Source: Oncomelania hupensis | Lineage: Eukaryota; Mollusca; Gastropoda; Littorinimorpha; Pomatiopsidae | Direction of reading: 5' to 3' | NCBI GenBank assembly: GCA_036898135.1 | Contig: CM072519.1 | Span: 36,622,452 to 36,686,451, forward strand | DNA: 64,000 bases | In this document: one piece after another, positions 49,401-61,519 of the stretch | How positions within the stretch are numbered: position 1 is the first letter of the stretch | How the letters are laid out: every line of letters begins with the position of its first letter | Made by a program: the position numbers and the translations under genes | Notes under the pieces: generated by a model | Databases searched by the model: none | What the model saw: only the letters and a program-made list of their open reading frames with translations | Told to the model about the DNA's origin: nothing

Positions 49401-49861
49401 AAGGGAAAGAGTGAGTTATGTGAGTGATGCCGCTGCAGATGAATAGTCTATTATTTCTACAAGGATATTCTTTCGTTTTTATACTATTGTCTATTTGATG
49501 TCCAAGTGTTCGGCTGTCATTGTATGCATAGTTTGAAAATTTGATTCAACAATAAGGTCAACATTATTATTTTCAAGGCCAACAATCACACAATGCCTTC
49601 GTACGATGTATTTTTTTTAGTATTGTGCTTCTGTTAAATCTTGTGTTTTGTTGTGTGATTTCTAGCAATTATTAAAACGTATAATCCGTCCTATTTCAAT
49701 AAATTGCTACTTAGTTTTCGTTTACAATATAGTTCTGGAGGGTGTTTCTCCTTGTTGTGAGGAACAGAAAATATAACTTTCCCAACGAAGTGAAAAACTC
49801 TCGAACAGTAATTTGGTTTTGGATTGAAGGAATATTCAATATTGATGTATTATTTTATTAT

Positions 49862-49987
49862 TTAATCGTTCTTATATAGCGCGCTTCCAGCCCAAGAGCT
49901 GCTCAAGGCGCTGGCCTAAATCAAACCGCAACGAGGCGCCCACTTGCAACCTATGTGCGCCTAGTCTGACAGCTCGAACAACTTTTT
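49862..49987 (-). mobile_element. SINE-like family A, 3' fragment
   Basis: On the - strand: CAGACTAGGCGCACATAGGT, AAGTGGGCGCCTCGTTGCGG, CAGCGCCTTGAGCAGCTCTT and GCGCGCTATATAAGAACGAT. It corresponds to the last 125 bp of the family. Confidence 0.78.
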
Positions 49988-50593
49988 AAAGACGAGATCG
50001 TTTTTTTATATAGTTTTGTTCTGTGCATATGTTTGCATGGATTCCAATAGAATGTCGCTTGCTTTGTGTAATACCCCGTCTCCCCCGCTCCACCTAAAAG
50101 CAATTATAAAAATTAACGTCAATTTTGTTCAGTTATTATACATGTATTTTTTGTTTATTTAAAATTACATTTCAAACCTCACCTAAAATTCATTTATTAA
50201 TGTACGTATTTATTTTGTTTCAAAATGTATTTATATTATATTATTAATATATTTTCTTATTTAAAGACGTATTAAATTAATATAGTTTGACGTATTTTAC
50301 ATTAATGTTAATTTTAATCTATTATTTACTTGTGAAATTTGTTTTTACATTTCAACCCTTAACTGTTTTTCCATTATTCATTCACTTTCTAATTTATCTA
50401 TGACTTATACTTACATATTTTGACGCATTTATACCTAGTAAGTTGGTTAATATCTTTTTCAGTTACATTTTAAGGAATCTGATGTGTAGAAAATATATTT
50501 CCATTAATAGAACTTACTTTGATCAATTGAATATTTAGGTGTGATAGTTGGCGCAACATTTCGCTTCTCTGTTTGTTTGACTGTCTGCGTTGC

Positions 50594-50632
50594 TGTTTGT
50601 TTGTTTGTTTGTTTGTTTGTTTGTTTGTTTGA
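50594..50632. repeat. (GTTT)n microsatellite
   Basis: About nine GTTT units. Confidence 0.95.
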
Positions 50633-51397
50633 TTGTCTTTTGTTTTGTATCGAATGTCGCTCTTTATAGAAAAAAAAGAGTTTTCTTTTCCGCATGTTAA
50701 GTCGATGCTATATTTTTGTGATTGTTTACAGATGATTTTGTTGGTAACGTTTGTTGTAGAATACATTGTAATATTTTGTTTGAATCGTTTTATACGGTTG
50801 TTGTTATTGTTATGCTTTTTATTTTTAAATAGTAAATTAAGGTACCCCAATATTCAATATTTATGATTGTTAAATCGTCATTAAAGTATTAACATTGAAT
50901 ATTGTGTACAGTACTACGCCCAAAATGTCATGAATTTTAGTATTTGTTGAACTGAAGGATGCATTTAAAGTTTTGGCGTTTCGTGCCTTTATTGTATTAT
51001 TATATGTATTGCTTTAAAAAATGTTATGGATTTAAATTAAAATGTTGTGTTTCAAAGCGTTTTAATGTATTGTGCCTTATATATTAACTATTATGCCCAT
51101 ATTGACTTTATATGTAGGGCTACATGTACGTACACTTGTTTGCACAATACAATACATTTTCTCAAATTGGTGCGGTGTGATGTATTCATAATTTGAGTGG
51201 ATGTATATGTCTATCTATCATTCGGCATTGGCACATAATTATTGCAGTAATTGACACATTAATTTAGGCTTTAAAAATATTGTATTTTAGTATAATGATT
51301 CAAACATTTATTTAGTATAAACCATTAAAAAATCTCATGTTTAGATCGCTTTTTCACGTTTTCATGATTTATTAATGTTACATGATTATTTTTATCA

Positions 51398-51590
51398 GCA
51401 CACACACACACACACACAAACAAACACAAATACACACACATACACGCACGCCAACTCACACAAACACACAAACACACACACACGCATACACAGACACATA
51501 CACCCACACACACACACACACACGAAATTCGTAAGAAACCGGTTTATAGAGTTTATACTTCATTTCAGAAATCCGAATCCACAATATAAT

Positions 51591-51660
<70 letters not shown>
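51398..51660. repeat. (CA)n and (CT)n arrays
   Basis: Interrupted CA repeats at 51398-51524, a short unique spacer, then (CT)n at 51593-51660. Confidence 0.95.
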
Positions 51661-51662
<2 letters not shown>

Positions 51663-52936
51663 AGTTCTTTCTCTCCCTAGCTCTCTCAATTTTCCTGCTT
51701 CTATTTCATTTGGTCCATCTCTATCCTTCCTGAAATTATGTGTTTGAGTGTATGTCGTTTCCTTGCGTTTCTGCCTTAACGTTCATTATATATTTATTTA
51801 TTTATTTTAGTTATTTTAGTTATGTTATGTATTTAATAATCCATTAAAAATAGCCTAGTTCGATTAATTTAACATTAATTTATTTGATTAAATTTAAGTA
51901 TTTCATTCGAAACAGTTCAGTTTAATATTTAATGTAATTTACTTTATTGATTGAATAAATCTTTTATTTTAAACGTTTCTACATCGCATTCGTTTTATAA
52001 TAATTTAAGTCAAAAGATAACAAATATAAATACTTTTTAACTGAATTAAAAACAAATATTTTAAGCTACGAAATAATTTATAATAACTTTCCTACTTCAG
52101 AGTTATATAGTATTTTTGCTATTAAAAATTATCATAGATCAGATCATCATCATACACTATTTTCTGTTGATCACATTCAAATTTGTCTCTTCATACGAAT
52201 ACGAATACGATCAATTTATTATCTTAATCAAAGAGAAATTCACACGTGGTGCCACATATAAATGTTACAAGACGATAAAGGACAGTATAACAACAATAAA
52301 CAGTAAACAGTAAAACAGGATAAAAGTATATCAAGAAGACATTACTGAATTAACCATTTAAAACTGTAATCATAAGAAGTTACATGGGGTAAACAAATAC
52401 CTATCACATGATACAATTGTGTCAATATCGGATATTCTTACTTTAAACTTTATTAATTTAATTTGATTGTCTGTGTTAGTGAGCATTGTGTGTTAGTGGA
52501 GAATAAACCGACCAAACATACATGATTCCAGCGAGGATTAAAATGTCGGGAGATGATTGGTTAAACAAGCTTCTTCTGTTCTTTCCTACTTAAATTATTT
52601 TTTCCTTGTTATTTTTATTTATATATTTATTTAATTTTACATTCCGGTTTTTTTTTCTGAATAAATTTTACCCACCATCTTTGTGTTTCTGCTAAAACGG
52701 GAAAAATACGCGGTTTTTTTTTCTCTCTTAGACTTAGAGGCAGAAGATAACGGAATGAGAACGGTACGGGGTTAACAGTTGTTCCTGGCTGTTCTGCCTA
52801 TCGTTTTCTGCAGGTGTAAAATACTTCCATTGCATTTAACAAATGCTGCGTTACAATCAGTACTGGAAACTTGTACAGTTACACAATGTCAAGTCAAGTC
52901 AATGTATTCCTTACATCATATCTAAGACTTAATACA

Positions 52937-53505
52937 CCCCCGTTGGGGTGCCGGGGGTTTCAGTATAAATAGTATCCACACTTTCTGGAAATTTAGTGCT
53001 TTAACTTCCCACCGTCGCTGTCTTTCTCATTTGCTCTTTCTCATTCCTGCTCTGTTCTATCAATCTGCTATACTATCTTCTTCTTCGCTAGACCAGTCAT
53101 CTACCTTTTTTCTTGAAAACTCTTCCGGGACAAGACTCCTTATTTGTGTATGAGGTCTGTTGGATCAGCTTGGGAATATTGGACGCTTTCTGCCAGGTGG
53201 TCACTAGGGCTTCCTATGATGTTACTATTTAGCAATGTAGGCATTTTATATGTATGCGTTTTGTTGATAATTTATAATGATGTTTGTATTCTATTTTGAT
53301 TTTGTAAACGGGGGCTCGATAAATTAGAGTACAGCTTCAGCGTCCCCTGCGTGGGATGTCTTTATTGTAAAGTGACTGGCTGATGGAGAGCTTTCAGTTT
53401 TACCACTAGGGTTGTTTCAGCAGATCTTTTATGCGGATCAGGGGTTGTCCGGTCCTGATTTGGCTCGGAAGAGTCCGCGGGACCTAAAGCAATAATCATG
53501 TAATG
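52937..53505 (+). mobile_element. Family C retroposon, copy 1 with 14-bp target duplication
   Basis: A 569-bp element flanked by perfect TAAGACTTAATACA repeats (52923-52936 and 53506-53519). It starts CCCCCGTTGGGGTGCCGGGG followed by a TATAAATAG motif. It contains GCGCTAGACC-like TCGCTAGACCAGTCATCTAC, CACTAGGGCTTCCTATGATG and TTCAGCGTCCCCTGCGTGGG. It ends near AAAGCAATAATCATGTAATG. There is no long frame. Long target duplications and directional truncation fit target-primed retroposition (SINE-like); no RNA polymerase III boxes were found. Confidence 0.82.
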
Positions 53506-53939
53506 TAAGACTTAATACAATATGCAGAATACAGAATATCCAGCAAAAATGACAGCAGAAATGGAAATTGCCGTGACATTGGTAAACAGTTCCACACACA
53601 TCCACACCACACGCAAATATCATCATGACTACTGTTCCAAATCTATCCAACACAAAATTATTGATTAAACTCTTTCCTATGCTCCTTTCTTCGTTCGCGA
53701 AGATAATTACTATTTTATTTCGTTACTTAGAGGCCTGCGAAAACACAACAATAATAAAAAGAAAAAAGCTTCATTGTTAACTATTGTTAAACGGTGTTTC
53801 AAGGAATAGGGGAAAGGTAGCCGTGTCTGCCTTCTACCTGCTGTTTTCTTAGCGTGCGAGACACTTGGGGATCAACCTTCTGATCATCCCAGCTAGTGTC
53901 AGCACGGTAAACCAATCCTCCAACATGTCAAAATGGGTG

Positions 53940-54260
53940 GGCCACTGCGCATGTGTACACAGACGCAGGGGGGCGGAGGGGAAAAAAGGAATTGACGCTG
54001 ACCGCGCGCGAGCAGGGGGTGATGGGAAAGAAAATGGCGGCTAATGGCGACGCGACGTGGGGGTGGCGGCAGGAACTGGCAGGGGAGGTGACTCTGACAC
54101 CGTTATCGTAGACTAGGTAAACAGCGCTTTCGTGCGGTTATCGGTCCTCAGAGCACGAGCTGGGGAACGAATGGTGAGTCCCCGGGGACGACCTGACCTC
54201 CATCCGTCTTCGTCAGGACCACCCCCACCTCGCCTTCTTTCATGGCCATCCAGGCCATCT
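53940..54260 (+). promoter_or_regulatory. CpG-rich candidate promoter with YY1-like motif
   Basis: GC-rich and CpG-rich in contrast to its AT-rich neighbourhood (CGCGCGCGAGCAGG, GGCGACGCGACGTGG). AAAATGGCGGC at 54031-54041 matches the YY1 site found over start codons of many animal housekeeping genes. There is no TATA box. Inference: promoter of a + strand gene lying further right. Confidence 0.45.
54034..54087 (+). CDS. Candidate first coding exon of an unidentified downstream gene
   Basis: ATG at 54034 (context AAAATGG, G at +4) opens MAANGDATWGWRQELAGE, followed exactly in frame by the donor GGGGAG|GTGACT (phase 0). Without splicing the frame stops at about 54110. A second option is ATG|GTGAGT at 54171-54173. 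The short Met-Ala-Ala start under a YY1-like site is typical of animal first exons, but no homology identifies the gene and no further exon was found in the window. Confidence 0.3.
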
Positions 54261-54605
54261 TGGTCGTTCGTTCTTCACTTAATCTCATGCCTGGGCGTGC
54301 TATCCCTCAGCTCCACTGTTCTGGTGCCTTTCAGTGAGAACGGTAACTACCGCCACCACTGCAGAGGGTGACGATGATCAGCCTTCACATCAAGGCGTCT
54401 GATGATGAATAGGGTGATCTCAAGTCTTCGCTTTACTGACCAGGCTTCCCACATTGTCTTTCTTTGTGCCTCTGTTTAGTTGTTTAATAATTAGACTCTC
54501 ATCACAGGGCCTTTCAACCGAAAGAGGCAATGAACATGCTTAAGAAGGAATAAAATATACAAAACAGCATTACACAAAAAATAATAGGTTCAGCTGAACT
54601 GCAAT

Positions 54606-54682
54606 ATATACACACACGGACACACCAACGCACACACGCACAAACACACACACACACAACCACAACACGCTTACACACACAA
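54606..54682. repeat. (CA)n microsatellite and 35-bp tandem repeat
   Basis: Interrupted CA repeats, followed at 54685-54790 by three units containing TTTAACTCCAAGAAACACAC and AATCAGCA/TA, about 35 bp apart. Confidence 0.88.
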
Positions 54683-54816
54683 ACACACAAACAATCAGCA
54701 CAATTTAACTCCAAGAAACACACAATCAGCATAGTTTAACTCCAAGAAACACACAATCAGTACAGTTTAACTCCAAGAAACATACAGAAATATAATACAT
54801 AACTTCAAAAAGAGAT

Positions 54817-55052
54817 CCTATTCTATCCCGTAACTCTGAGGTCGTAGGGGCACCACAGATGATCGTTTAACCAGCATACTCCAACTTTCTCTGTCCTCAG
54901 CAATCCTGATGGCTTCGCTCAGTGTCAAGCCAGTCCATTCTCGAATGTTGTCCTCCCACATCTTTTTCGGTCTCCCTCTTATTCTACCTCCTTGCACTGT
55001 GCCTAGTAGGATGGTCTTTGCAAGGCCTGATGATCTGGTGACGTGGCCGTAC
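54817..55052 (-). pseudogene. LINE 3'-end fragment, copy 4
   Basis: On the - strand: YGHVTRSSGLAKTILLGTVQ, KMWEDNIREWTGLTLSEA and VKRSSVVPLRPQSYGIE, then the GGGATAGAATAGGATC tail. It is 5'-truncated at about 55052 and frame-open over 78 residues. Confidence 0.88.
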
Positions 55053-55136
55053 ACAGAGATAGAAGGGTTAATACTAACATATTCCTTTAATACATTCCTT
55101 CTTCAAATCATTGGAAGCAGAACGTGTTCACGGTTT

Positions 55137-55145
55137 ATTATTATT

Positions 55146-55228
<83 letters not shown>
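55137..55228. repeat. (ATT)n-(ATC)n-(AGC)n compound array
   Basis: A few ATT units, about 13 ATC units, then about 13 AGC units to 55226. Confidence 0.96.
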
Positions 55229-55229
<1 letters not shown>

Positions 55230-55975
55230 TTAATCTTTTCCTTTACCATCTCGTTTCCTCACATCTACGTGCTGTGACATTTTTCTTACTGTCTCTCTCC
55301 TCTTACATTTGTTCCTTCGTTTCTCCTCTTCGACCGTTTCTCTTCCCCTCGCACCTACCACAATACGTTTACTTCTCTCCCCCCCCCCCCCCACATCTTT
55401 GACCTGTCCTCTACCATTTCTATCACTACATCTAATTTCTCCAAATCCCCACCCTCTTATGTACTTTGTTTCTTCCTCGAACCTTTACAGTAATTTTGAT
55501 TTCTATCTTTCGCTCCCTGTCCTTCCTTCTATCTTGGAAACATGTCCCTATGTTAAAATCCACCCCCCCCCATTCCCATCTCCTTCTATATCATTCTCTC
55601 CTTCTTTACACGTATGTACACTCCTTTGAATTTCTCCTTCCAAACACCTCTTAAATCCAGCTCTCTCTCCCTCTCTATCTCTCTCTCTTTCTCTATACCT
55701 TATCCCCCCCCCCACTCCCACACACACACATACACCCATTCCCTCCAAACCCTTTACTCGGCTCCGCTCGCCACCTCTACCTCTTCACCCACCCCTATTT
55801 CACATTCTAAATCTCCATCTTTCTCTCCCTTCCCGCTCTCTTTATCTCCCACCTATCTTCCTATTCACACACCGCCCCTTTCCTTATCCATCTCTTCATC
55901 ACTTCATCTCTTATCCTCCTCCTCGTTTTCTTCACAAGAGTTTTTCTTTCTTTTCTTTTCTTTTCTTTTCTTTCT
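55230..55975. other. Pyrimidine-rich tract, about 750 bp
   Basis: Strongly C/T-biased on the + strand, with C runs of 7-12 at 55380, 55563 and 55705 and a (TTTTC)n run near 55950. Overlapping frames of Ser/Pro/Leu are compositional artefacts. Confidence 0.75.
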
Positions 55976-56289
55976 CAAAGGCTAAGGTCGGATGTAGGCA
56001 GGTAATGAGAGCTCAAGTGGCGCTGAGAGATCAAGATGACTTGGGGAGGTACTGGGAGGAAAAGCTAAAAGGGTCCCGGGTCCTTTAAATGTCACTAGGG
56101 ACTAACTTCACCCTCCCGATGTCTTCCAGCTTTTCTTTCATTTCTTCGTTCTCGGAAAGACCAAGAAAGTGGGCTCGGGTCAGGCGAGAATCGTGGAAGA
56201 ATTAAAACAAGGGCAGTAGGAACCCGTCACCATCATACCAGCTGCAGCAGCACCAGCGCCAGTACCACCGTACTCATCAATATCGTCCT

Positions 56290-56335
56290 CAGCAACAAAA
56301 GTAGTAGTAGTAATAGTAGTAGTAGTAGTAGTAGT

Positions 56336-56377
<42 letters not shown>

Positions 56378-56455
56378 CATCAACAATAACAACACCCTTA
56401 ACATAGAAACCATAACAACAGTGAGTCTGATCACTAGCCATTGCCTTAAATGTGA

Positions 56456-56540
<85 letters not shown>

Positions 56541-56573
56541 GTCATCATCATCATCATCATCATCATCATCGGA
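56290..56573. repeat. (AGT)n and (ATC)n arrays
   Basis: AGT/GTA units at 56297-56377 and about 38 ATC units at 56457-56572, separated by an 80-bp spacer. Confidence 0.96.
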
Positions 56574-56937
56574 ATGACCGCTACTGTTCTTCCTCCGTTT
56601 ACTTCGTCCTTTACGGTTTTCTACTATCATCTTCGTCTGAACATTATTATACACGTTCCAACGCACTGTTTCCTACGGTATGTATTACTTTCGTCCCCAC
56701 ATACCCCGCTCCTTTCTTTCTCTTACCATTATCACCCCCACCTCACCCCCACCCTCTCCTCAGCACACATTGTTGTTTTAATACTTTTATAGGGTACGAT
56801 CTCCATTCATGGAATTTTAACATCGTTTAATTTTTCTCCTTGGAAGATTAGGTTTAGAGTTCTTTTTGATACTTAAACTTAATTTTAATAATACTGTATA
56901 CACCACGTCGTGTCTTACGACGCAAAACACCATTTTA

Positions 56938-57044
<107 letters not shown>

Positions 57045-57708
57045 ACTGGTGTAAAACAAAGTAGAGAGTATATTTCAAGGAAAGTAATAACACAAGGGTG
57101 CTGAAACTACCCAGCATTAAACAGCAGAATCTACGCAGAAAGTAATAGGGAGGGTACACAGAGGAGCACATGGGCTCTACATTCTCTAGGGTATTTATTC
57201 CATGCTCCCACCAACACCCTTGTCCTAGGCTAAGTAGTAAGTATTAAGAGATAAAGAGAGAGAGAAGAGAGATAGGAGGCTATAAAATATATCCCAGTGG
57301 GTATTAATTCCATCCGCGCCGATGCCCTATTACTTCCATTCTTGTGGCTTGATTCGTATCGCGATATGACAAAACGTCAGAAATTCCGGTGTGCCACATC
57401 GGGAGACTTAAGTAGAAGTCTTGATAAGCCGAAGAGAATAAATTGTCCGCTGAAGTAGATAGGCATCACAAATCTACAAGACGGGGCGCGGACAATTTCC
57501 TTCTTCCTGGGAGACTCGGGTTCCAGGCGCCTTGTAAATCAGTCGCTTGAACTGGAGAAGTCTCTCGCTGAATTAGGTTATGCGCTCTGACTGTCTGTTT
57601 GTGTGTCTGTCTCTATTTCTGCCTGTGTGTCTGTCTCTGTCTCTCTCTGTTCATGTTTCTGTCTGTTTGGCTGTTTCTATTCCTCTCTCTCTCTCTTTCT
57701 CTCTCCCT

Positions 57709-58297
57709 CCCCCCGTGAGGGTGCCGGAGGTCTCTGTATAAATAGTATACCCACTTTCTGGAAATGTAGTGCTTTAAATTCCCACTGTCGCTGTCTTTCT
57801 CATTTGTTCTTTCTCATTCCTAATCTGATCTATCAACCTACTATACTATCTTCTGCGTTAGACCAGTCACCTACCTTTTTTCTGGAAAACGCTTCCAAAA
57901 CTCTTCATTTTTTTATGAGTTATGTTGGGTCAGCTTAGCTAGGAATATTTCTGCCAATGGTCTCTAGGGCTTCCTATGACAGTATTATTTAGCAATGCAG
58001 GCATTTTAAATGTATGTGTTTTGTTGATATTTTATATTAATGTTTATATTATATTTTGTTTTTGTAAACGGGATTCAATAAATTAGAGTGTAGCCTCAGC
58101 GTCCCCTGTGTGGGATGGATTTATTGTAGAGTGACCGGCTGGTGGGGTGCCTTCAGTGTTACCCCTAGGGTTGTTTCAGCAGATCTTTTATACGGATCAG
58201 GTGTGAGTCCCCTTTCAAACAAGTTGTGGTCCTGATTTTGTGATCCTGATTCGGATCTTTGCAGTGCGCTTGAAACTGTAAGCAATGAATAACTAAC
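57709..58297 (+). mobile_element. Family C retroposon, copy 2
   Basis: CCCCCGTGAGGGTGCCGGAG, TCTCTGTATAAATAGTAT, GTTAGACCAGTCACCTACCT and AGCGTCCCCTGTGTGGGATG. The 3' end is CTGTAAGCAATGAATAACTA. It is inserted between CT-rich repeats, so a target duplication cannot be told from the repeat. Confidence 0.82.
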
Positions 58298-58300
58298 TCT

Positions 58301-58326
58301 CTCTCTCTCCACCTTTCTCTTTCTTC

Positions 58327-58399
<73 letters not shown>

Positions 58400-58470
58400 T
58401 CTGTTTATTTCTCTCAGTCTCTGCCTGTCCGTTTGTCTGTCTGTCTCTCTCCCTCTTTTTCTTTCTTTCT
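58301..58470. repeat. (CT)n-rich block
   Basis: CT repeats with TTTC and CTGT variants, starting right after family C copy 2. Confidence 0.94.
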
Positions 58471-58600
58471 TCAGGAGGAGTGTGATTCATTGTGATGGTC
58501 ACCGATGTAATGGTTAATCATATAAAGGAACACAATGTAAAGCTCCAAGGTTTTGACATTGAACTGTTCCTTACTAGGAAAAGCGCCTTTAACTAATAGT

Positions 58601-58620
58601 ATTATTATTATTATTATTAT

Positions 58621-58689
<69 letters not shown>

Positions 58690-58690
58690 C
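58601..58690. repeat. (ATT)n-(AGT)n array
   Basis: Seven ATT units then about 23 AGT units that run into the tail end of SINE D5. Confidence 0.96.
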
Positions 58691-58832
58691 ATACTGGATG
58701 CTATATACGCGCCTTTCCCAAAATCAATCAGGCTCAAAACGCGGCGATCTGTACCAGCATACACGCTCACTTGTCTCATCCACCCTCACACACACAAACA
58801 ACATCCATCACTCAAACAAATATCGTGGTAGT
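58690..58832 (-). mobile_element. SINE family D, tail fragment (copy 5)
   Basis: CATACTGGATGCTATATACG, CAAAACGCGGCGATCTGTAC and CATACACGCTCACTTGTCTC match the tail side of D1. It is sandwiched between two AGT arrays. Confidence 0.8.
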
Positions 58833-58969
<137 letters not shown>

Positions 58970-59310
58970 GTATACATTTTTTTTGTACTGGAAGAAAAGA
59001 CGGACGTTTCTCTAGGCTAGCGTTAAGAGAACAATGCCCATCGCCTCCTCTTCGCAGATTTTCCTTTCCCAAATCAAGAATCTACAGAATGCAGATATCA
59101 ATGCACAGTTTGGAGGACACGGGCGCGCTATTTGGTTTTCTAACCTGTTTTGACAGTGCCATTCAAAAGCGGACCAGATCCCATCCAAAAGCTGACGAAC
59201 CCATGTACTAACATGTCCCTCCAGGTACTAATCTATCCATTGTATGTCCAGCCCTTTCTAAGTACTAATGAGCATGCTGCTAGCATGGACGATGCTGCGC
59301 TTTGTTAACA

Positions 59311-59312
59311 GA

Positions 59313-59376
<64 letters not shown>

Positions 59377-59435
59377 GTCATCATCACCATCATCATCATT
59401 ATCTATCCATCCATCCATCCAACCATCCATCCTTC
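59311..59435. repeat. (ATC)n and (ATCC)n arrays
   Basis: ATC to about 59401, then ATCC-type tetranucleotides. Confidence 0.95.
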
Positions 59436-59734
59436 CATATGATAACCCGTCCCATTCAAGCTGTAACAAGGTTTGTTGTTGCTTCATTTGTCTCCCTAAC
59501 CATTACGCCGCACGTTGTTCTACCCGAATCTTAACTCCTCTACTCTCAATATAATCTCTGTCTTTACAACGTGCACGTGAGAATCATCATGTACGCCATT
59601 GGCATGTGTGTGTGTGCATGCAGCCTTTCATCAGCGCTTTATACGACGCCTTTAAACCAAGACTTTCTTACCTCAGCGGGACAAAACAAATATATCACGA
59701 GACACGCAGAGGGGATTTTGGGGGGAGGCTTTTC

Positions 59735-60110
59735 TTTAACGTTGAGCAAGATGATTTTGTAATTTTTTTAACGTGGCGCAATAAGATTGTTGTAGACCTT
59801 TTTCTTAAATAACAAGCAAATAAGTCATGCTTGAGATAAAAACAAATATATTCTGAGAGAACGTCGAGAAGACCTTTTTTAGCCTCTTTGTTTTAGATTG
59901 AGCAAGCAAGCATTAAGTCACGCTTGAGATAAAAACAAATATATTCAAAAACAACGTCGAGAGGGTTTCTTTCAGATTTTTTAACGTTCCGCAGAAGATT
60001 TGTATACATTTGTTAAAAGTTGCGTAAGTAATATACCACGCATGAGAAAAAAACAAATGTATTCTGAGATAACGGCAAAAAGTTGATTTTTTTTGGTCTT
60101 TTCTTCTTCT
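59735..60110. repeat. Degenerate tandem repeat, about 90-120-bp period
   Basis: Three diverged units share CTTGAGATAAAAACAAATAT plus ATTC (59830, 59923, and CATGAGAAAAAAACAAATGT at 60041). Each is followed by an AACGTCGAGA-type block and a T-run. Confidence 0.75.
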
Positions 60111-60371
60111 TTTTTTAATACATTTTTTTACCTTGCATAAGCAATAGTATATCCGTGAACATTCTCCAGCAATAATTAAGCATTATAATATTGTAGGTTA
60201 TAACCCCGCCCATTGATTCAAAATGCATGCAGCCTTCAGAATGATAAATGTAATGACATTGTAGTTAAGGTAATGCCTTGCTATACGTCTAAGTTTGTTG
60301 TAACCGTTGATATCTTTGTTTGTTGCCACGCAAGTTGCGCGGTAATTGTTGTGTTTTAGCTAAAGTAGATA

Positions 60372-60703
60372 ACAGGGTGCTACAGTAGTTTAGTGGTTTG
60401 GGCACACGCTAGTAATATTTCATGTCTAGCAATGTCGGAAGGAGTTACTACTTGGATGGGTGACTGTACTTGGAAGGCAACCACCAAACGATGCAAGAAA
60501 GATTGAAACAAGCACACGACACACTTCAGGCCACAGTGCTGTGTGAATGGGTAGCTGGATCTGTTTAGAGCCGGGTAAGGTAAAGCAGCGAGGGAGAGGA
60601 ACTAGGCACCGCCCTCATTAAGTTGGCCTAGAGAAAAAGGGAAGACCCAAACGCTTCCTTCCCCAAGTACCGAAAAGTCACGTTGACTCCTTTTACTTGT
60701 TTT
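60372..60703 (+). mobile_element. 5S/tRNA-type SINE (family B), copy 2
   Basis: TAGTTTAGTGGTTTGGGCAC is a tRNA-like A-box region. TACTTGGATGGGTGACTG is the 5S C-box block, and GGTAAAGCAGCGAGGGAGAG and CACCGCCCTCATTAAGTTGG are shared with copy 1. It is more diverged than copy 1; no clear target duplication was seen. Confidence 0.75.
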
Positions 60704-60760
60704 TTTTTTTAGATTGCCTACTAGTTTGAAATGAAATGCATGTTAAATTGATGATAAACA

Positions 60761-61366
60761 AGTTAGTTAGTTATTCATTGCTTACAGGGTCCAGTGGACT
60801 GCAAAGAACCGAATCGGGACCCCAAAATCAAGACCACAGCTTGGCTGAAAGAGGACTCGCCCCTGATCCGGGTTAAAGATCTGCCGAAACAACCCCATTG
60901 GTAACACTGAAGGCACTCCACCAGCCGGTCACTTTACAATAAAGGCGTCCCACGCAGGGGACGCTGAGGCTATACTCTAATTTATCGAAACCCCGTTTAC
61001 AAAAACAAAATAGAACAAGCGTCCTTATACAATAACAACAAAACACATACATATGAAATGTCTACATTGCTAAATAGTATTATCATAGGAAGCCCTAGTG
61101 ACCATTTGGCAGAAAGTGTCCAATATTCCCAAGCTGATACAACAAACCTCACACACAAATGAGGAGTTTTGTTCTGAAAGAGTTTTCAAGAAAAACGGTA
61201 GGTGACTGGTCTAGCGAAGAAGAAGATAGTATAGTAGATTGATAGAACAGAGTAGGAATGAGAAAGAACAAATGAGAGAGACCGCGACAGTGGAAAATGA
61301 AAGCACTACATTTCCAGAAAGTAGGGATACTATTTTATACAGAGATCCCCGGCACTCCCACGGGGG
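60761..61366 (-). mobile_element. Family C retroposon, copy 3
   Basis: On the - strand: CCCCCGTGGGAGTGCCGGGG, ATCTCTGTATAAAATAGTAT, CACTAGGGCTTCCTATGATA, CAGCGTCCCCTGCGTGGGAC, and the end CTGTAAGCAATGAATAACTA followed by ACTAACT. It is a nearly full-length, inverted copy. Confidence 0.82.
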
Positions 61367-61469
61367 ATATAGATGAACAAAAATGTAAGTAAACTTCAGA
61401 GATTTCATAACTAACTTTAATAATGTGCCACATTAAATAACAACTGCTGTGGAGTTTGGTTGGTTGTTC

Positions 61470-61519
<50 letters not shown>

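Larger units (their letters stand above)
47491..53930. other. Region downstream of FoxF without a recognised gene
   Basis: Besides the repeats listed separately, I see no gene. Two open frames of 116 and 90 residues (48193-48543 and 48632-48904) in non-repetitive DNA have no recognisable domain. 49300-51390 and 51690-52920 are AT-rich without features, apart from a (GTTT)n run at 50594-50632. Confidence 0.6.

Noticed and set aside
54132..54371. 79-residue frame in the CpG-rich stretch as a complete small protein
   Set aside because: Arg/Pro/Ser-rich composition follows the base bias and there is no homology; a spliced first exon explains the ATG and donors better.
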